Shown: piece after piece, positions 27,373-36,946 of the stretch
Layout of the letters: each line of letters starts with the position of its first letter
Position numbering within the stretch: position 1 is the first letter of the stretch
Assembly (NCBI GenBank): GCA_023458555.1
Contig: JAEWYS010000004.1
Span: forward strand, 372,001 to 436,000
Direction of reading: 5' to 3'
DNA: 64,000 nucleotides
From: Bacteroidota bacterium
Lineage (GTDB): Bacteria > Bacteroidota > Bacteroidia > Cytophagales > Cytophagaceae
Program-made: the position numbers and the translations under genes
The notes under the pieces: generated by a model
What the model saw: only the letters and a program-made list of their open reading frames with translations
Database searches by the model: none
What the model was told of the DNA's origin: nothing

Positions 27373-29208
27373 ATGCATCAGATAACATATAGCGAAGATA
27401 TAAAAAGCCGGATGCTGCGCCACATAGCCGCATTATGGGGAATAAAAAATACAGATACGCTTGACCCGCTGGTAAAACTGCTGGTAGAAGCGCTGGCCGG
27501 CGAGTTAAAGAAAACACACAACGAGATTCAGACATTTGAGAAGCGTATCCTTGAGAAAATAGCCCTTCTGCTGACTCCCGGCGTACTATCGTTTCCCTAT
27601 CCGGCTCATGCAATATGCAAGGCCCTGCCTACCGAATCCATACATACTATTGACAGAAAAACCCAGCTTCAGATCATCTCCAAAGCTATTGCCGGGCAGG
27701 ACAAGCCCCTGACTCTTCATTTTACTCCGGCAGGGCCCGTCCGGATTTTTAATGCAGAAATAACCAATATGGCTACGGACAACAAGTTTTTTTCCATTGC
27801 TTCGTCCGGGCATAAAACTCCTCTTTTTCATCTGAGCACCAGCAATACACATAGCAAAAACATATGGCTTGGGTTAAAAATCAGCCCGGATATCAAACAG
27901 CTGAATGGCCTGAATTTCTTTATAGATTTTAAAAATACAGACGCCAGGAGTGCATTATTGCAAATGATACATTCTGCCTCATGGTATATACATCATCTTC
28001 CCGTAAAGATTACTCATGGCCTCTCCTATGAATATTCTGCCCAAAAACAAAACATCATTTCCGATTACGAACCACTTACAGTTATTGAAAATGAAGTAAC
28101 CCATCTGTACAATGACCATTTTGTAACGATCCACAGCCTTGATACTTCTCTCCCTCTGGCTCAGCTCACGGAAGAGATTCCGGCAGAGCTGGCAAAGTAT
28201 GCGGAAGCGGTCAGTACTGAAAATAAACTACTCTGGCTCCGTCTTGAACTTCCTGGTTATGTAGATGACAGAGTTATTAATGATTTGCAAATCACCTGCA
28301 ACAGTTTTCCGATAATTAACCGGAAGCTTACAGATAAAGCCCATCGCCTGAAAGGTATAACCAATATTATTCCGATACATACGGATACCGGAGCTTTTTT
28401 TCTTTCTGTGGAGCAACTCTCCGACAGTGAGGGAAGAACATATACTCAGACTCCCTTCATGACTGATGAGGAAAAAGATACCGGTACTTTTGCTGTACGG
28501 CATGGTGGAACGGAACGTCCCGATACCCGCAACGCAAAAGAATACCTCGTATATCTTATGGATCTGATCAGGGATGAGTCTGCTGCTTTCTCCAGCTACG
28601 GGCAGGAAACAATCAGTTCGATGGTTAAAGAGCTTGACCGTATTCTTGCCCAGCTCGAACAACGTCTGCGAAAGAATCCTGCATGGCACGAAGACTCCAG
28701 TCATTATGTAACTGTCGGCTATCGAAAAAATCAGGAAGCGTTTTTTATGCAATACTGGATTACCAATAGCACATATGCCAACGGAATAAATGCCGGTACA
28801 CCGCTCAATCTCTATATGGGCAGTGAGCTCAGAAACGGTTCCATTGAACTGCTGACCAGTACGACAGGCGGAAAAAAAGCGCTGGAGCCTTCCCGGCACA
28901 TCGACGCGTATAAATATGCCATGCTGAGTCACAACAAAATCATTACAGCTGAAGATATTAAAGCATTCTGTTATTATGAACTTGGTAACCTGATCGATAT
29001 GGTTACTGTCCGGAAAGGGTTAACACTAAGTAAAAAACCGGGTGAAGGATTAATCCGATGTATAGAGATTCGTCTGCGAAAACACCGGAAAAACATATCA
29101 GATCAGGAGACAGCTATTCAGTGGGAAAATATGCTGGCAAATCTGAAAACTAAAATGGAGCTTCGATCATCCCTGAACCTGAACTTTGAAATCAAACTTG
29201 AAGAGTAG
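27373..29208 (+). CDS. tssF: T6SS baseplate protein TssF
   Basis: This 611-residue baseplate wedge protein of the TssF/VasA family. The N-terminus has the usual helical start (DIKSRMLRHIAALWGIKNTD, then LLVEALAGELKKTHNEIQ and LLTPGVLSFPYPAHAICKA). The C-terminal region includes KIITAEDIKAFCYYELGN and charged strands, also typical. Length fits the family. It lies directly after tssE and converges on tssG with a 12-bp gap. Confidence 0.88.
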   Translation: MHQITYSEDIKSRMLRHIAALWGIKNTDTLDPLVKLLVEALAGELKKTHNEIQTFEKRILEKIALLLTPGVLSFPYPAHAICKALPTESIHTIDRKTQLQIISKAIAGQDKPLTLHFTPAGPVRIFNAEITNMATDNKFFSIASSGHKTPLFHLSTSNTHSKNIWLGLKISPDIKQLNGLNFFIDFKNTDARSALLQMIHSASWYIHHLPVKITHGLSYEYSAQKQNIISDYEPLTVIENEVTHLYNDHFVTIHSLDTSLPLAQLTEEIPAELAKYAEAVSTENKLLWLRLELPGYVDDRVINDLQITCNSFPIINRKLTDKAHRLKGITNIIPIHTDTGAFFLSVEQLSDSEGRTYTQTPFMTDEEKDTGTFAVRHGGTERPDTRNAKEYLVYLMDLIRDESAAFSSYGQETISSMVKELDRILAQLEQRLRKNPAWHEDSSHYVTVGYRKNQEAFFMQYWITNSTYANGINAGTPLNLYMGSELRNGSIELLTSTTGGKKALEPSRHIDAYKYAMLSHNKIITAEDIKAFCYYELGNLIDMVTVRKGLTLSKKPGEGLIRCIEIRLRKHRKNISDQETAIQWENMLANLKTKMELRSSLNLNFEIKLEE

Positions 29209-29220
29209 GCAATCCAGGAT

Positions 29221-30174
29221 TTAAGCCAGCGTAAAATTCAGACCAAGACAGACATGATCATGGTTAAGAATACAGCTGTTTTCCGTCGTCTGATAGTCAT
29301 ATTGCACAGTAAGAAAATAATTCGCGCCTAAAAAGAAATCAGCAATCTCTTCAACCAGCCCGACCTGAGCGCCACCATTGAGATATTTATTCAGTGATGA
29401 ATCCTCGTTAATCTGTACCTTGATCACAAGATCCTGCTCCCCGCTGCAAACGGCCCCGGTCAGTATAGTAGTATACCCCAGAGAACTCCCGGAAAGCGTA
29501 AACAATGGCAGCTCATCTGCGGGAAGATTTTTCTGGTACCTGGTTTCAATCTTCACTACAGTATTAAGGATTAATCCCATGCTTTGCTCTACCAGAGGAA
29601 TGTTGTTCCGAATCGCATTGATCATCGGAATAATCCTGAGAAAAATCCAGGCCTGTCGTTTTGCCAATCGCTTTAATACCGGCCAGTAAACCGAAAAAAC
29701 GGCAATCAGCTTTGCATTATCTGTGTTTTTTTCAAAATCCTCCTCCAGGCTATAAAGCAACTGGCGGACTTTATGGTATTCATATTCCAGCGGAAGAAAG
29801 AACTTTCTTGCATCAGTCTCCTCTTTTTTCTGTACTCGTATCTGTTCAATAATTTCATACTTATTGACAGCATTTCCTCTTTTCTCCTGATGAAACAGGT
29901 TTTCGGGCAACGAGTCATAAATACTGTCCCTGTTGGCATGAATAAAGAGGTATTCCTTATCATCATATTCAACAAACTCCGTATGAAAGCCGGAAACGTC
30001 TTTTCTACAGGGGCGTTTTGCTGTATTCTGATTGGCAATTATGATCTGATCATCCGGAATACCGTGATGCACCAGACCGGCAACTATAGCTTCTGCCGTA
30101 TAATCACTCTCCAGATCAAGAATAGCTTCTCTGAACTTTCGGAGTATTTCCTTATCTAGTACCGACATCTGCAT
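29221..30174 (-). CDS. tssG: T6SS baseplate protein TssG
   Basis: This 317-residue protein probably forms the baseplate wedge with TssE and TssF. The middle part (KFFLPLEYEYHKVRQLLYSL) and the C-terminal strands (LGANYFLTVQYDYQTTENSC) agree with subtype iii TssG proteins. It has no signal peptide or membrane segment. It is the last gene of the leftward operon that starts with tssN, and faces tssF tail to tail. The assignment relies on position and size as much as on sequence, since TssG is poorly conserved. Confidence 0.75.
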   Translation of the reverse strand: MQMSVLDKEILRKFREAILDLESDYTAEAIVAGLVHHGIPDDQIIIANQNTAKRPCRKDVSGFHTEFVEYDDKEYLFIHANRDSIYDSLPENLFHQEKRGNAVNKYEIIEQIRVQKKEETDARKFFLPLEYEYHKVRQLLYSLEEDFEKNTDNAKLIAVFSVYWPVLKRLAKRQAWIFLRIIPMINAIRNNIPLVEQSMGLILNTVVKIETRYQKNLPADELPLFTLSGSSLGYTTILTGAVCSGEQDLVIKVQINEDSSLNKYLNGGAQVGLVEEIADFFLGANYFLTVQYDYQTTENSCILNHDHVCLGLNFTLA

Positions 30175-30192
30175 AAGTTAAAATTCCGGAGG

Positions 30193-32583
30193 CTATGGAA
30201 GATAATCTTCTGAAATCAGATAATACCGTTCCCCACCTGACTCAAGTATGGCATTGCTATTATTTCTGACTGAATAAAATCTGTTGAGTCTCGCATTTAT
30301 CTCTTCTATTGCCTGCACAAACTGCTCTTGGGTCATGTACGTTTTGGATCCTTCAAGATAGCCGATCTTTATACTGTTAAAACCTTTCTTTTGCGGAATA
30401 TATCCTCTGAGCGCTTTGGAAAAAAAGGTTGCGATCGGCTGGTCATTATAGTATGTTTTACCTTTGGACAGTATACCCGGATCCAGCGCTTTCACAATAG
30501 CCGTGTAGCAACTATTACGGTTTGTTGGCCCCTGGTTTTCGAGCAACAGGTCAAATCGCAATCCCTTAAACGTCCGGACCAGCGATTCATACTCCTCTGA
30601 AGTAAGTAAAAGACTCTGACCATAAAAACGTTTACTTCCTACCGGACTGATACTGTATCCCGGGACAAAATAGCTGAAGTTAAAATTCCGGCACTGCATC
30701 GCCAGATCATCTCCCAGCTTTTCCGTACGTCCGCAATAAGACGTAAAGGTCGTATTTACCTGATTGTTGAATACAGCAGGGCTATTGAAAACATTCCTGA
30801 TCGATTCTATATTTCTCTTATTCTCATATTCAATCTGGACCAGCAGACTGTCGAATGCTCCAGTCAGATATTTCCCATCTGTTTTGGTACCGACTGTCGG
30901 GAAAATAAGGAAGCCCTGATGAGCTGCATTATCAGGATAATCCAGGCAGTATACGTTGGTTGCTCCGGATTCAGGATTCCGAAACGCATTGGAATAATGT
31001 TTTTCTGTCATATTGCCAACCTGTAATATTCTTTTCTGAGGCTGAACACTTTCCGACACACGTTCAAGTATATTTTTGGCCTGCATAATCAATGCAGTAT
31101 ATGCTTCATTGCTGGCTGAATAGGGTTGGAAGAATACCGGCCGGACATTGGCAGCAGCCAGATCATCACCTGCTTTCTTTAAGCGCTGTCTGTAGCTGCT
31201 ATTGTCGATATTCGCATCTCCCCGACTGCTGATCACAAGAACAATATTGGTTTCTTTTTCACGTCCGGCAAAAAAACCGGCGACCTGTCCCAAGCCGTTA
31301 ACGATTCCGTTGGGAGATGCGGGTTTATTTCCTTCCACGCTTTCTTTGGTTATATCAATCAGGGAAGGCAATATTGCTGGATAACTGGTGTGAAAAGATT
31401 TATTCTGACCAGGTCTTCCTGAGCAGTCATACACAGCAAAGCTGAGAGAATATCCTTGCATATACTCTTTGAAATACTGCTCAAGGTCCAGAAAGGCATT
31501 TAGCAATACCGGCATAAATTCTTTGGTATCATTGCCCATATTAAGGGCGAAGACCAGATTTATATTCCTGCTTTTTTCTGCAAACTCACACAGCTGACCA
31601 TAGGTAATTTTACTTCCCTTTACATTCAGAATATGTGCATTATCATACGCAAAAGGATTCAATACTGCACCTGTATGTATAATCCGATACGTGGTATCTC
31701 TGATTCTGGTGATTGAAGTTCCGAAAACCGGCAACCCGGGCCATGGATTTCCCAGATTGCATTCCATACCTGATATTTTTATTGCCTTTGCAAGGTTATT
31801 TTTCAATCCCTGAGCTTCTGCCGAAGAAGAAAAAAGATAGTTTTGTATGCCATCTTCCAGGGGGGTGATACATAATCCGGTACCCCAGGCCTGCACAAGC
31901 TCGCGCGGGACCCAGCCCAGGATAACATCTTTTCCTTGCCCCGGACTAAATACCGGTCTGGTTCCGATCAGAATCTTACCCTTATATTCACGATAAACAT
32001 ACACCAGCTGACTAAGTTCTGTCGCTTTGTCCAAAATCTCCTGTGTCAGTTCCGGGTCTGAAAAAACTCTTACCTGATTGCCTGCAACACTTTTTTTGAA
32101 GGTTTCCAATACCTTGGGACCATTGAGCATGGTAATATATTTCAGAGGCATCTGCTCATTGGTATTCATAAACCCTCTGTCACTCAGCAGCAGGGCCGAT
32201 TCGTCCATCCATCCTGCATACTCTATTTTGGCCGGGTCAATAATTTTACAACTGTAATCAAGCATATCCTGCTTGTATCGTATCAGCTCAAGCGCCGTTC
32301 CCGACGTGGAGGCAACATAAAAGCTATCCAGAAAACCGGCTTTCGACGAGGCGTATTTTAATAGCTTGTCGCCATACACGGTATTTTCACTTCTGGCCGA
32401 ATAAACAACCCATGGCTTATTAACCGGCTTAGTATTGCTTACAACAGGATATCCGGGATATTCATACTTGTATGGCTTCTTTAAAACACTCTTGATTTTA
32501 CCCGGCGCTGCACTAAGACTACCTGATAGCCCGATAAAACATACGATTATAAGATACCCTGCAAAAAAAAATCTACTACGCAT
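30193..32583 (-). CDS. tssR: T6SS subtype iii envelope protein TssR
   Basis: This 796-residue protein has a clear signal peptide (FFFAGYLIIVCFIGLSGSLSA) and so is exported. A vWA-like region around residues 340-500 is suggested by NINLVFALNMGNDTKEFMPV and later INVVLVISSRGD-type strands (read as ETNIVLVISSRGDANIDN). TssR is one of the envelope proteins specific to subtype iii, where the usual TssJLM membrane complex is missing. The place in the operon, between the PKD protein and tssG, agrees. The mechanism of TssR is not established. Confidence 0.85.
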   Translation of the reverse strand: MRSRFFFAGYLIIVCFIGLSGSLSAAPGKIKSVLKKPYKYEYPGYPVVSNTKPVNKPWVVYSARSENTVYGDKLLKYASSKAGFLDSFYVASTSGTALELIRYKQDMLDYSCKIIDPAKIEYAGWMDESALLLSDRGFMNTNEQMPLKYITMLNGPKVLETFKKSVAGNQVRVFSDPELTQEILDKATELSQLVYVYREYKGKILIGTRPVFSPGQGKDVILGWVPRELVQAWGTGLCITPLEDGIQNYLFSSSAEAQGLKNNLAKAIKISGMECNLGNPWPGLPVFGTSITRIRDTTYRIIHTGAVLNPFAYDNAHILNVKGSKITYGQLCEFAEKSRNINLVFALNMGNDTKEFMPVLLNAFLDLEQYFKEYMQGYSLSFAVYDCSGRPGQNKSFHTSYPAILPSLIDITKESVEGNKPASPNGIVNGLGQVAGFFAGREKETNIVLVISSRGDANIDNSSYRQRLKKAGDDLAAANVRPVFFQPYSASNEAYTALIMQAKNILERVSESVQPQKRILQVGNMTEKHYSNAFRNPESGATNVYCLDYPDNAAHQGFLIFPTVGTKTDGKYLTGAFDSLLVQIEYENKRNIESIRNVFNSPAVFNNQVNTTFTSYCGRTEKLGDDLAMQCRNFNFSYFVPGYSISPVGSKRFYGQSLLLTSEEYESLVRTFKGLRFDLLLENQGPTNRNSCYTAIVKALDPGILSKGKTYYNDQPIATFFSKALRGYIPQKKGFNSIKIGYLEGSKTYMTQEQFVQAIEEINARLNRFYSVRNNSNAILESGGERYYLISEDYLP

Positions 32584-32608
32584 GATTTCACTAAATTCCT
32601 TAAAAAAA

Positions 32609-33514
32609 TTATTTATGTTTTATAAGCAAACGGGACACACATTTGCTACCCGGTCTCATTTCCTTGTCAACACTTAGTATCACCTGACCACTTTTAAGCT
32701 GAAGATTCTGACAATAGCTGTAGAAGTCTGAGATCTGGCTTTGATTGACCACCACCGGAGCATTGGGATTTGAACAAAGATACTTGCTGACAATGTATTT
32801 GTAGTTGGAGGAGAAATTGCTTCCCCGTGCAATTTCCTGCAGCTTGACAAGCAGGTCATCTGCAGAAGCACTGCCTCCACCACCTCCCCCGGCATTGTTT
32901 TTATTAGGTACATCCAGAACCACATTTTCCGTCACTTCATACTGCGATACTATTTTGATAAGATGTTTCTCCGGTTTATGATAATTCAGGTTTGTAATCA
33001 GCTTTATTTCATATGTCCCCGGCTTTTTAAAGGAATAAAATGTCTCCGAAGCACGTGCATCAATTTTGCCTGATTCGCCAAAATACCATTCGTACCAGTC
33101 AATACCATTACCCATAGCCTTAAAATGTATTTTCTGCCCTACTATCCCCGAAGAGTGCGCATAAATAAAAACGGATGAGTCTTTTTTGTAAACAAGCTCA
33201 GGCTCTTTGACCTGTACGGGAAACCGAACCTGCTTTTTATTATTGACGGTAAGTACAACTTCGTAATTTCCTGCTTTGGGAAATTCGCAGGTCCCTCTGG
33301 ATATTCTTGAACGGGAGCCATTTCCAAAATCCCACAAAAGCACTTTTGCATCTTCTGTACTATCTGAGTAGGTAATGGTTTGTCCCGCAAAAATACGAAC
33401 AGGATATATGCTCGCCTTAACGGGCTTTTCCTTCATTATTGCCGAAACTGAAAATATCACTCCGGCAATAGTCAGATAAAGTGCAATAGTGAGGAATGCT
33501 AACTTTTTGCTCAT
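32609..33514 (-). CDS. PKD-domain membrane protein of the T6SS (TssP candidate)
   Basis: This 301-residue protein has one N-terminal membrane anchor (FLTIALYLTIAGVIFSVSAIM). Two PKD-like domains follow: about 45-110 with LLWDFGNGSRSRISRGTCEF, and about 120-195 with WYEWYFGESGKIDARA. A Gly-rich linker (NNAGGGGGGSASADD) leads to a C-terminal domain of about 95 residues with a Cys pair. PKD folds usually bind proteins or glycans, so this could brace the secretion channel in the periplasm. In the subtype iii scheme it most likely corresponds to TssP, but I am not certain of the letter. It overlaps the next gene by four bases (ATGA). Confidence 0.75.
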   Translation of the reverse strand: MSKKLAFLTIALYLTIAGVIFSVSAIMKEKPVKASIYPVRIFAGQTITYSDSTEDAKVLLWDFGNGSRSRISRGTCEFPKAGNYEVVLTVNNKKQVRFPVQVKEPELVYKKDSSVFIYAHSSGIVGQKIHFKAMGNGIDWYEWYFGESGKIDARASETFYSFKKPGTYEIKLITNLNYHKPEKHLIKIVSQYEVTENVVLDVPNKNNAGGGGGGSASADDLLVKLQEIARGSNFSSNYKYIVSKYLCSNPNAPVVVNQSQISDFYSYCQNLQLKSGQVILSVDKEMRPGSKCVSRLLIKHK

Positions 33515-34032
33515 GGGATCCTGGTATTATTTTTAAGAGCCTCCTGCAGGTTGATATTGTTCTGAGCCTGCTGAAACCCGATTTCACAATCTTCCAGATT
33601 CTTTTTCAGAAAACCTGCATTGCTTACAGCATTACTAATAGCCTGCTTGTCATAAAACAACATGCTGTAATAATCAGCCACCTGCATGTATATCTTATAG
33701 CTGCTGTGATCTTTTTTGTTCTGATATGCCTGCTTAATTTCCTCCAGTTCCTGCTGGATCCTGTTTTCAAGGCTTATCTGCCGTATTTCCGGATTAAAAG
33801 CTTCAAGATGTAAACGAAGAGAGTCCACATGTCTCATATTCAAGCTATATTCGGCAGCCACGCTCTTTCTTTCCGAGATTTCATCCATTACGATTTCTTT
33901 CCCGAGAATCGGCGTTACCGGATAGTCTTTAAGAAAAATCATAGAAAAAACAGCCGATAAACCAAGCCACAAAAGCATGAGATATATAAGCTGCACTTTT
34001 TTCTCTTCCCAACTTATTTTAAACAGTTTCAT
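33511..34032 (-). CDS. T6SS transmembrane protein, TssO-like
   Basis: This 173-residue protein has one membrane segment near the N-terminus (LIYLMLLWLGLSAVFSMIFL) and then a long coiled-coil periplasmic region (NRIQQELEEIKQAYQNKKD). The topology is the same as that of the next upstream gene. Two such single-pass coiled-coil proteins in a row are usual for subtype iii clusters, where they form part of the replacement for TssJLM. I regard it as a second TssO-type or TssQ-like protein. Confidence 0.7.
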   Translation of the reverse strand: MKLFKISWEEKKVQLIYLMLLWLGLSAVFSMIFLKDYPVTPILGKEIVMDEISERKSVAAEYSLNMRHVDSLRLHLEAFNPEIRQISLENRIQQELEEIKQAYQNKKDHSSYKIYMQVADYYSMLFYDKQAISNAVSNAGFLKKNLEDCEIGFQQAQNNINLQEALKNNTRIP

Positions 34033-34043
34033 AATCTCAGGAA

Positions 34044-34526
34044 TTATCGGTTTCTCAATTTTCGGTTGGCAGCGTTACACTCCATCAGCTTTTGTTTAAA
34101 GTTGTCCTCTTCCGCCTTAGCCTTCTGGAGCTGTCTTTTGATTTCCAGCAACTTTTCTGTATCCGTAAATATTTTTTGTGTCAGAATAAAATCGTGCTTC
34201 TCTGATTCGCTGATTTGTTCCAGCTCATTCAGAGCGCCCTTGCTGAGCTTCAGAATACTTCGCTCCAATGCGGCTTCATTTTCCACCAGATCAGTATTCA
34301 TCATTCTCATGAATGTATTAAGGCTGTCTATCCGCGAGGAAAAATACAGCACACTGGCCTGTTGCTTTTCCATTTCCTTTTTTTTCTGACTGATCGCACC
34401 GGCATACGCATTTGTACTTTTGAAGAAGAAATACACACAGAGCACTGTAAGTATCAGCAGACAGGAAAAATACCCTGTAAAAACCAGGTACTTTTGTACT
34501 ATTTCTTTAAAATTTCGGGGATTCAT
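34044..34526 (-). CDS. tssO: T6SS transmembrane protein TssO
   Basis: This 160-residue protein starts MNPRNFKEIVQKYLVFTGYF and has one membrane segment (SCLLILTVLCVYFFF). An extended coiled coil with heptads follows (AISQKKKEMEKQQASV, later LLEIKRQLQKAKAEEDNFKQ). This matches the TssO pattern as I know it. It is encoded 11 bp after the previous TssO-like gene's start on the same strand and 7 bp before tssK. Confidence 0.75.
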   Translation of the reverse strand: MNPRNFKEIVQKYLVFTGYFSCLLILTVLCVYFFFKSTNAYAGAISQKKKEMEKQQASVLYFSSRIDSLNTFMRMMNTDLVENEAALERSILKLSKGALNELEQISESEKHDFILTQKIFTDTEKLLEIKRQLQKAKAEEDNFKQKLMECNAANRKLRNR

Positions 34527-34532
34527 ACTTCT

Positions 34533-35681
34533 TTAATCCAGGATACTCCAGCGTTTTTTAGGTTGTTCGGTTTGCTGGGAAACGATTTCACTGGTTACCA
34601 CCAGATTCTCTTTCCGCTGCCCTATAAACTCAAGAGCATTCATTTTATTCCAGATGGTCTCCATGTTTTGAAGAAAAGACTGCATAACACTCAGAGATAC
34701 ACGAATATTATGGTGATCGTATGTTATTTCAACTGCCTTCTGCAGCATCTGATCAAATCCGCCAGGGGTATGTTCAGTCCATTCATACATGTATTTCAGC
34801 AATTCTTCTCTTGCCTCAGGATGCATTGTCTTCAGATTTGTATGGATCAGGCCTGCCAGCGAAGACAGACAGCCAACAAGCTGTACCGGAGCAAGGTACA
34901 TCATCTCATTGGTCAGCTGGAAATAAACGGATGATATATAATTAAGTACCACCGTACATATATCTGTAAAACTGTGCGCCAGGGAAGACAGTTTATTTTT
35001 TTCATGCACCTTCCTTATGATGGAGAAGGAGTCATTCTGGACAGCACGAATTACCCGAAGCGCTAAGGCAGAAAACCGCTCCAGCTCAGGATGACTGCAT
35101 ATATATGCACATGGAGGAATATAGTCAGTCAGTAATTTAACTTCCCCATGCTTTATTGTCAGTTTGCCGATAACAAAATGATAAGGTCCCAGCTCTCTCG
35201 ATGAGATGCGTTCTTCCGGTAGGATTTCAAGACGATAGCTTATATCCGTATAAGGATGCCGGGGCGGATTTTCTTCCAGTGAAGGCGTACCCTTGGGCTG
35301 TCTGCTGTATGGATTAGCTACCAGCAGCACATCATATATCGAATCTTCTGACCATGCAGACGTATCAAAACTCTGGCTGAAAAAGTTACCATCGACCTGA
35401 TGAAAATCTGCCATTATTCTGAATCCACCGGATGTCAGCGCATTGCAGTAATTCAGGCTAAGCTCTGCTCTGCCCGAATAGGCTGAATTAAGTCTCAGAT
35501 CCGGATAGTTCTTTGTTCCGGCAGGCGGCGGTAGCAATCCAAAGTTTTTATCCGTTACATAAACCGATGCAAAGTCTCTGATCAGATCAGTAAAATGCTT
35601 GTCTGAATCAATGAAATGATCTTTGGAAATTTTCATTCCATCCACCCAGTTTACCGGGAAATTAGTTATGGGAAATATCAT
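34533..35681 (-). CDS. tssK: T6SS baseplate protein TssK
   Basis: This 382-residue protein links the baseplate to the membrane complex. The N-terminal shell domain begins FPVNWVDGMKISKDHFIDSD, matching the conserved WxxGMxLxxxHF-like start of TssK. The middle forms a helical bundle, and a head domain would follow near the end. Length fits the subtype iii TssK, somewhat shorter than the proteobacterial form. The start overlaps tssN by 20 bp. Confidence 0.88.
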   Translation of the reverse strand: MIFPITNFPVNWVDGMKISKDHFIDSDKHFTDLIRDFASVYVTDKNFGLLPPPAGTKNYPDLRLNSAYSGRAELSLNYCNALTSGGFRIMADFHQVDGNFFSQSFDTSAWSEDSIYDVLLVANPYSRQPKGTPSLEENPPRHPYTDISYRLEILPEERISSRELGPYHFVIGKLTIKHGEVKLLTDYIPPCAYICSHPELERFSALALRVIRAVQNDSFSIIRKVHEKNKLSSLAHSFTDICTVVLNYISSVYFQLTNEMMYLAPVQLVGCLSSLAGLIHTNLKTMHPEAREELLKYMYEWTEHTPGGFDQMLQKAVEITYDHHNIRVSLSVMQSFLQNMETIWNKMNALEFIGQRKENLVVTSEIVSQQTEQPKKRWSILD

Positions 35682-36561
35682 AGCTTATCATTGCTGATTG
35701 GTAATTGTTATCGACACGTTTACATACGATCACACAGGCGTCTTCTGTCAGTCCGTTTTCCTCAATGGTCTTTTCATGATCAATGTATTTTCTTCCTTTA
35801 ACAATCCCGGGTTTGACATAAAAAATCCAATTGTATAAGTCTCCGTTGGCGTCCTCAAATTCAATCCGGTTTTCCGGATATTTCAATGCATAATTGTTAA
35901 TAAACATCTGAAACCATTCCCCGAAGTTAAAATGCACCGGAGCCTTTGCCTTTACCTTCACGTACTCCGGGACAAGGGGGCTCTTGCTTAATTCAAGTTC
36001 CACAACTACAATCCTGTCAATAGTCTCTGAGGTAAAAACCGGCTCCTGATACAACGGGTCATACTTCCAGACTTTGTATATCTCGGCCGGTATATCCAGC
36101 ATTGCGTAATAACTCAGTTTCCACAATAGCGGAATCAGAAAGGTAACAGTGGACGTTGCTGCGGAAAAACCGTAATCAAGCTTCCCGAAATAATTAAATA
36201 CTGTAGCAAATAAATAAACACCAGAAATCATAATTACCATCGTAGCCAGAAAAAGGCTAATCCGGTTTATTAAAAGATGATTGCTCCCTGAAAAATACAG
36301 TAGCGCTTTCTCCGAATACCAGTAGCCGATAAAAAGAAAAACAAACTGATTTATAGCATATCCCCAAGGCATGAAAGCAACTCCTGTAAAAGTCAGCAAA
36401 CCCGCTACAGCAAAGGGGAGCACGCATATAATCAGAAATAATACTAGATATTTACCTTTAATAAGCTCATTCTGCCTGTTCAAAAGGAATAAAACCAATG
36501 CCAGCAACAATGAGCAAACCGGTAAAAATACATACCTGAAAATCAGATCAGACAATTGCAT
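35662..36561 (-). CDS. tssN: T6SS membrane protein TssN
   Basis: This 299-residue protein has about five membrane segments in the first half (VFLPVCSLLLALVLFLL, LVLFLIICVLPFAVAGLLTF, NQFVFLFIGYWYSEKALLYF and two more). A cytoplasmic domain of about 130 residues follows (PVHFNFGEWFQMFINNYALK). This is the layout of TssN, a hallmark of subtype iii. It is the first gene of the leftward operon and diverges from tssH. Confidence 0.85.
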   Translation of the reverse strand: MQLSDLIFRYVFLPVCSLLLALVLFLLNRQNELIKGKYLVLFLIICVLPFAVAGLLTFTGVAFMPWGYAINQFVFLFIGYWYSEKALLYFSGSNHLLINRISLFLATMVIMISGVYLFATVFNYFGKLDYGFSAATSTVTFLIPLLWKLSYYAMLDIPAEIYKVWKYDPLYQEPVFTSETIDRIVVVELELSKSPLVPEYVKVKAKAPVHFNFGEWFQMFINNYALKYPENRIEFEDANGDLYNWIFYVKPGIVKGRKYIDHEKTIEENGLTEDACVIVCKRVDNNYQSAMISYDISHN

Positions 36562-36946
36562 ACAAAATACCTCGATTATATAAATGATTTCCGGTCGCAG
36601 CGGGAGGAAGAAGAAAAATACCGCTCGTTTCGAAAACGAAATTAATAAAAAAAAACATTACTATTTATTTTTTCGCTATTGTTTATAACAGTATTTTTTT
36701 CAACCTTTAGAAAAAAATTCTTTTTCAGCACCTTAAATTTTGAATTGAAACATATTGTGTTTCAACATTAATTTAGCCGGTTGTATGATTTTTTTGAGGG
36801 TACAGACTTTTTAGCCGGAGAGGGATTTTTGATAATTTTTGTAGAAAACCAGGATCGCCACGCGCCATCCATATAATAAAAATAATAGTGTTATCTGATC
36901 GTGTACCGGTCAGCGTTTTTTTATTTTTTTTAAAAACAGCTTTTTC
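36562..36946. promoter_or_regulatory. Divergent control region between tssN and tssH
   Basis: This 385-bp stretch has no gene. It is AT-rich, with several long A and T runs (for example near 36645-36660 and 36921-36930), and must hold the promoters of both main T6SS operons. A repeated AACA/TGTTTCAAC-like stretch lies at 36748-36768. On the plus strand TAATTTTTG near 36832 is close to a -7 box but has no clear -33 partner. I see no convincing operator or RNA element. Confidence 0.5.

Noticed and set aside
36562..36946. Small RNA gene in the tssN-tssH gap
   Set aside because: AT-rich sequence without a clear stem and terminator; only a promoter role can be supported.
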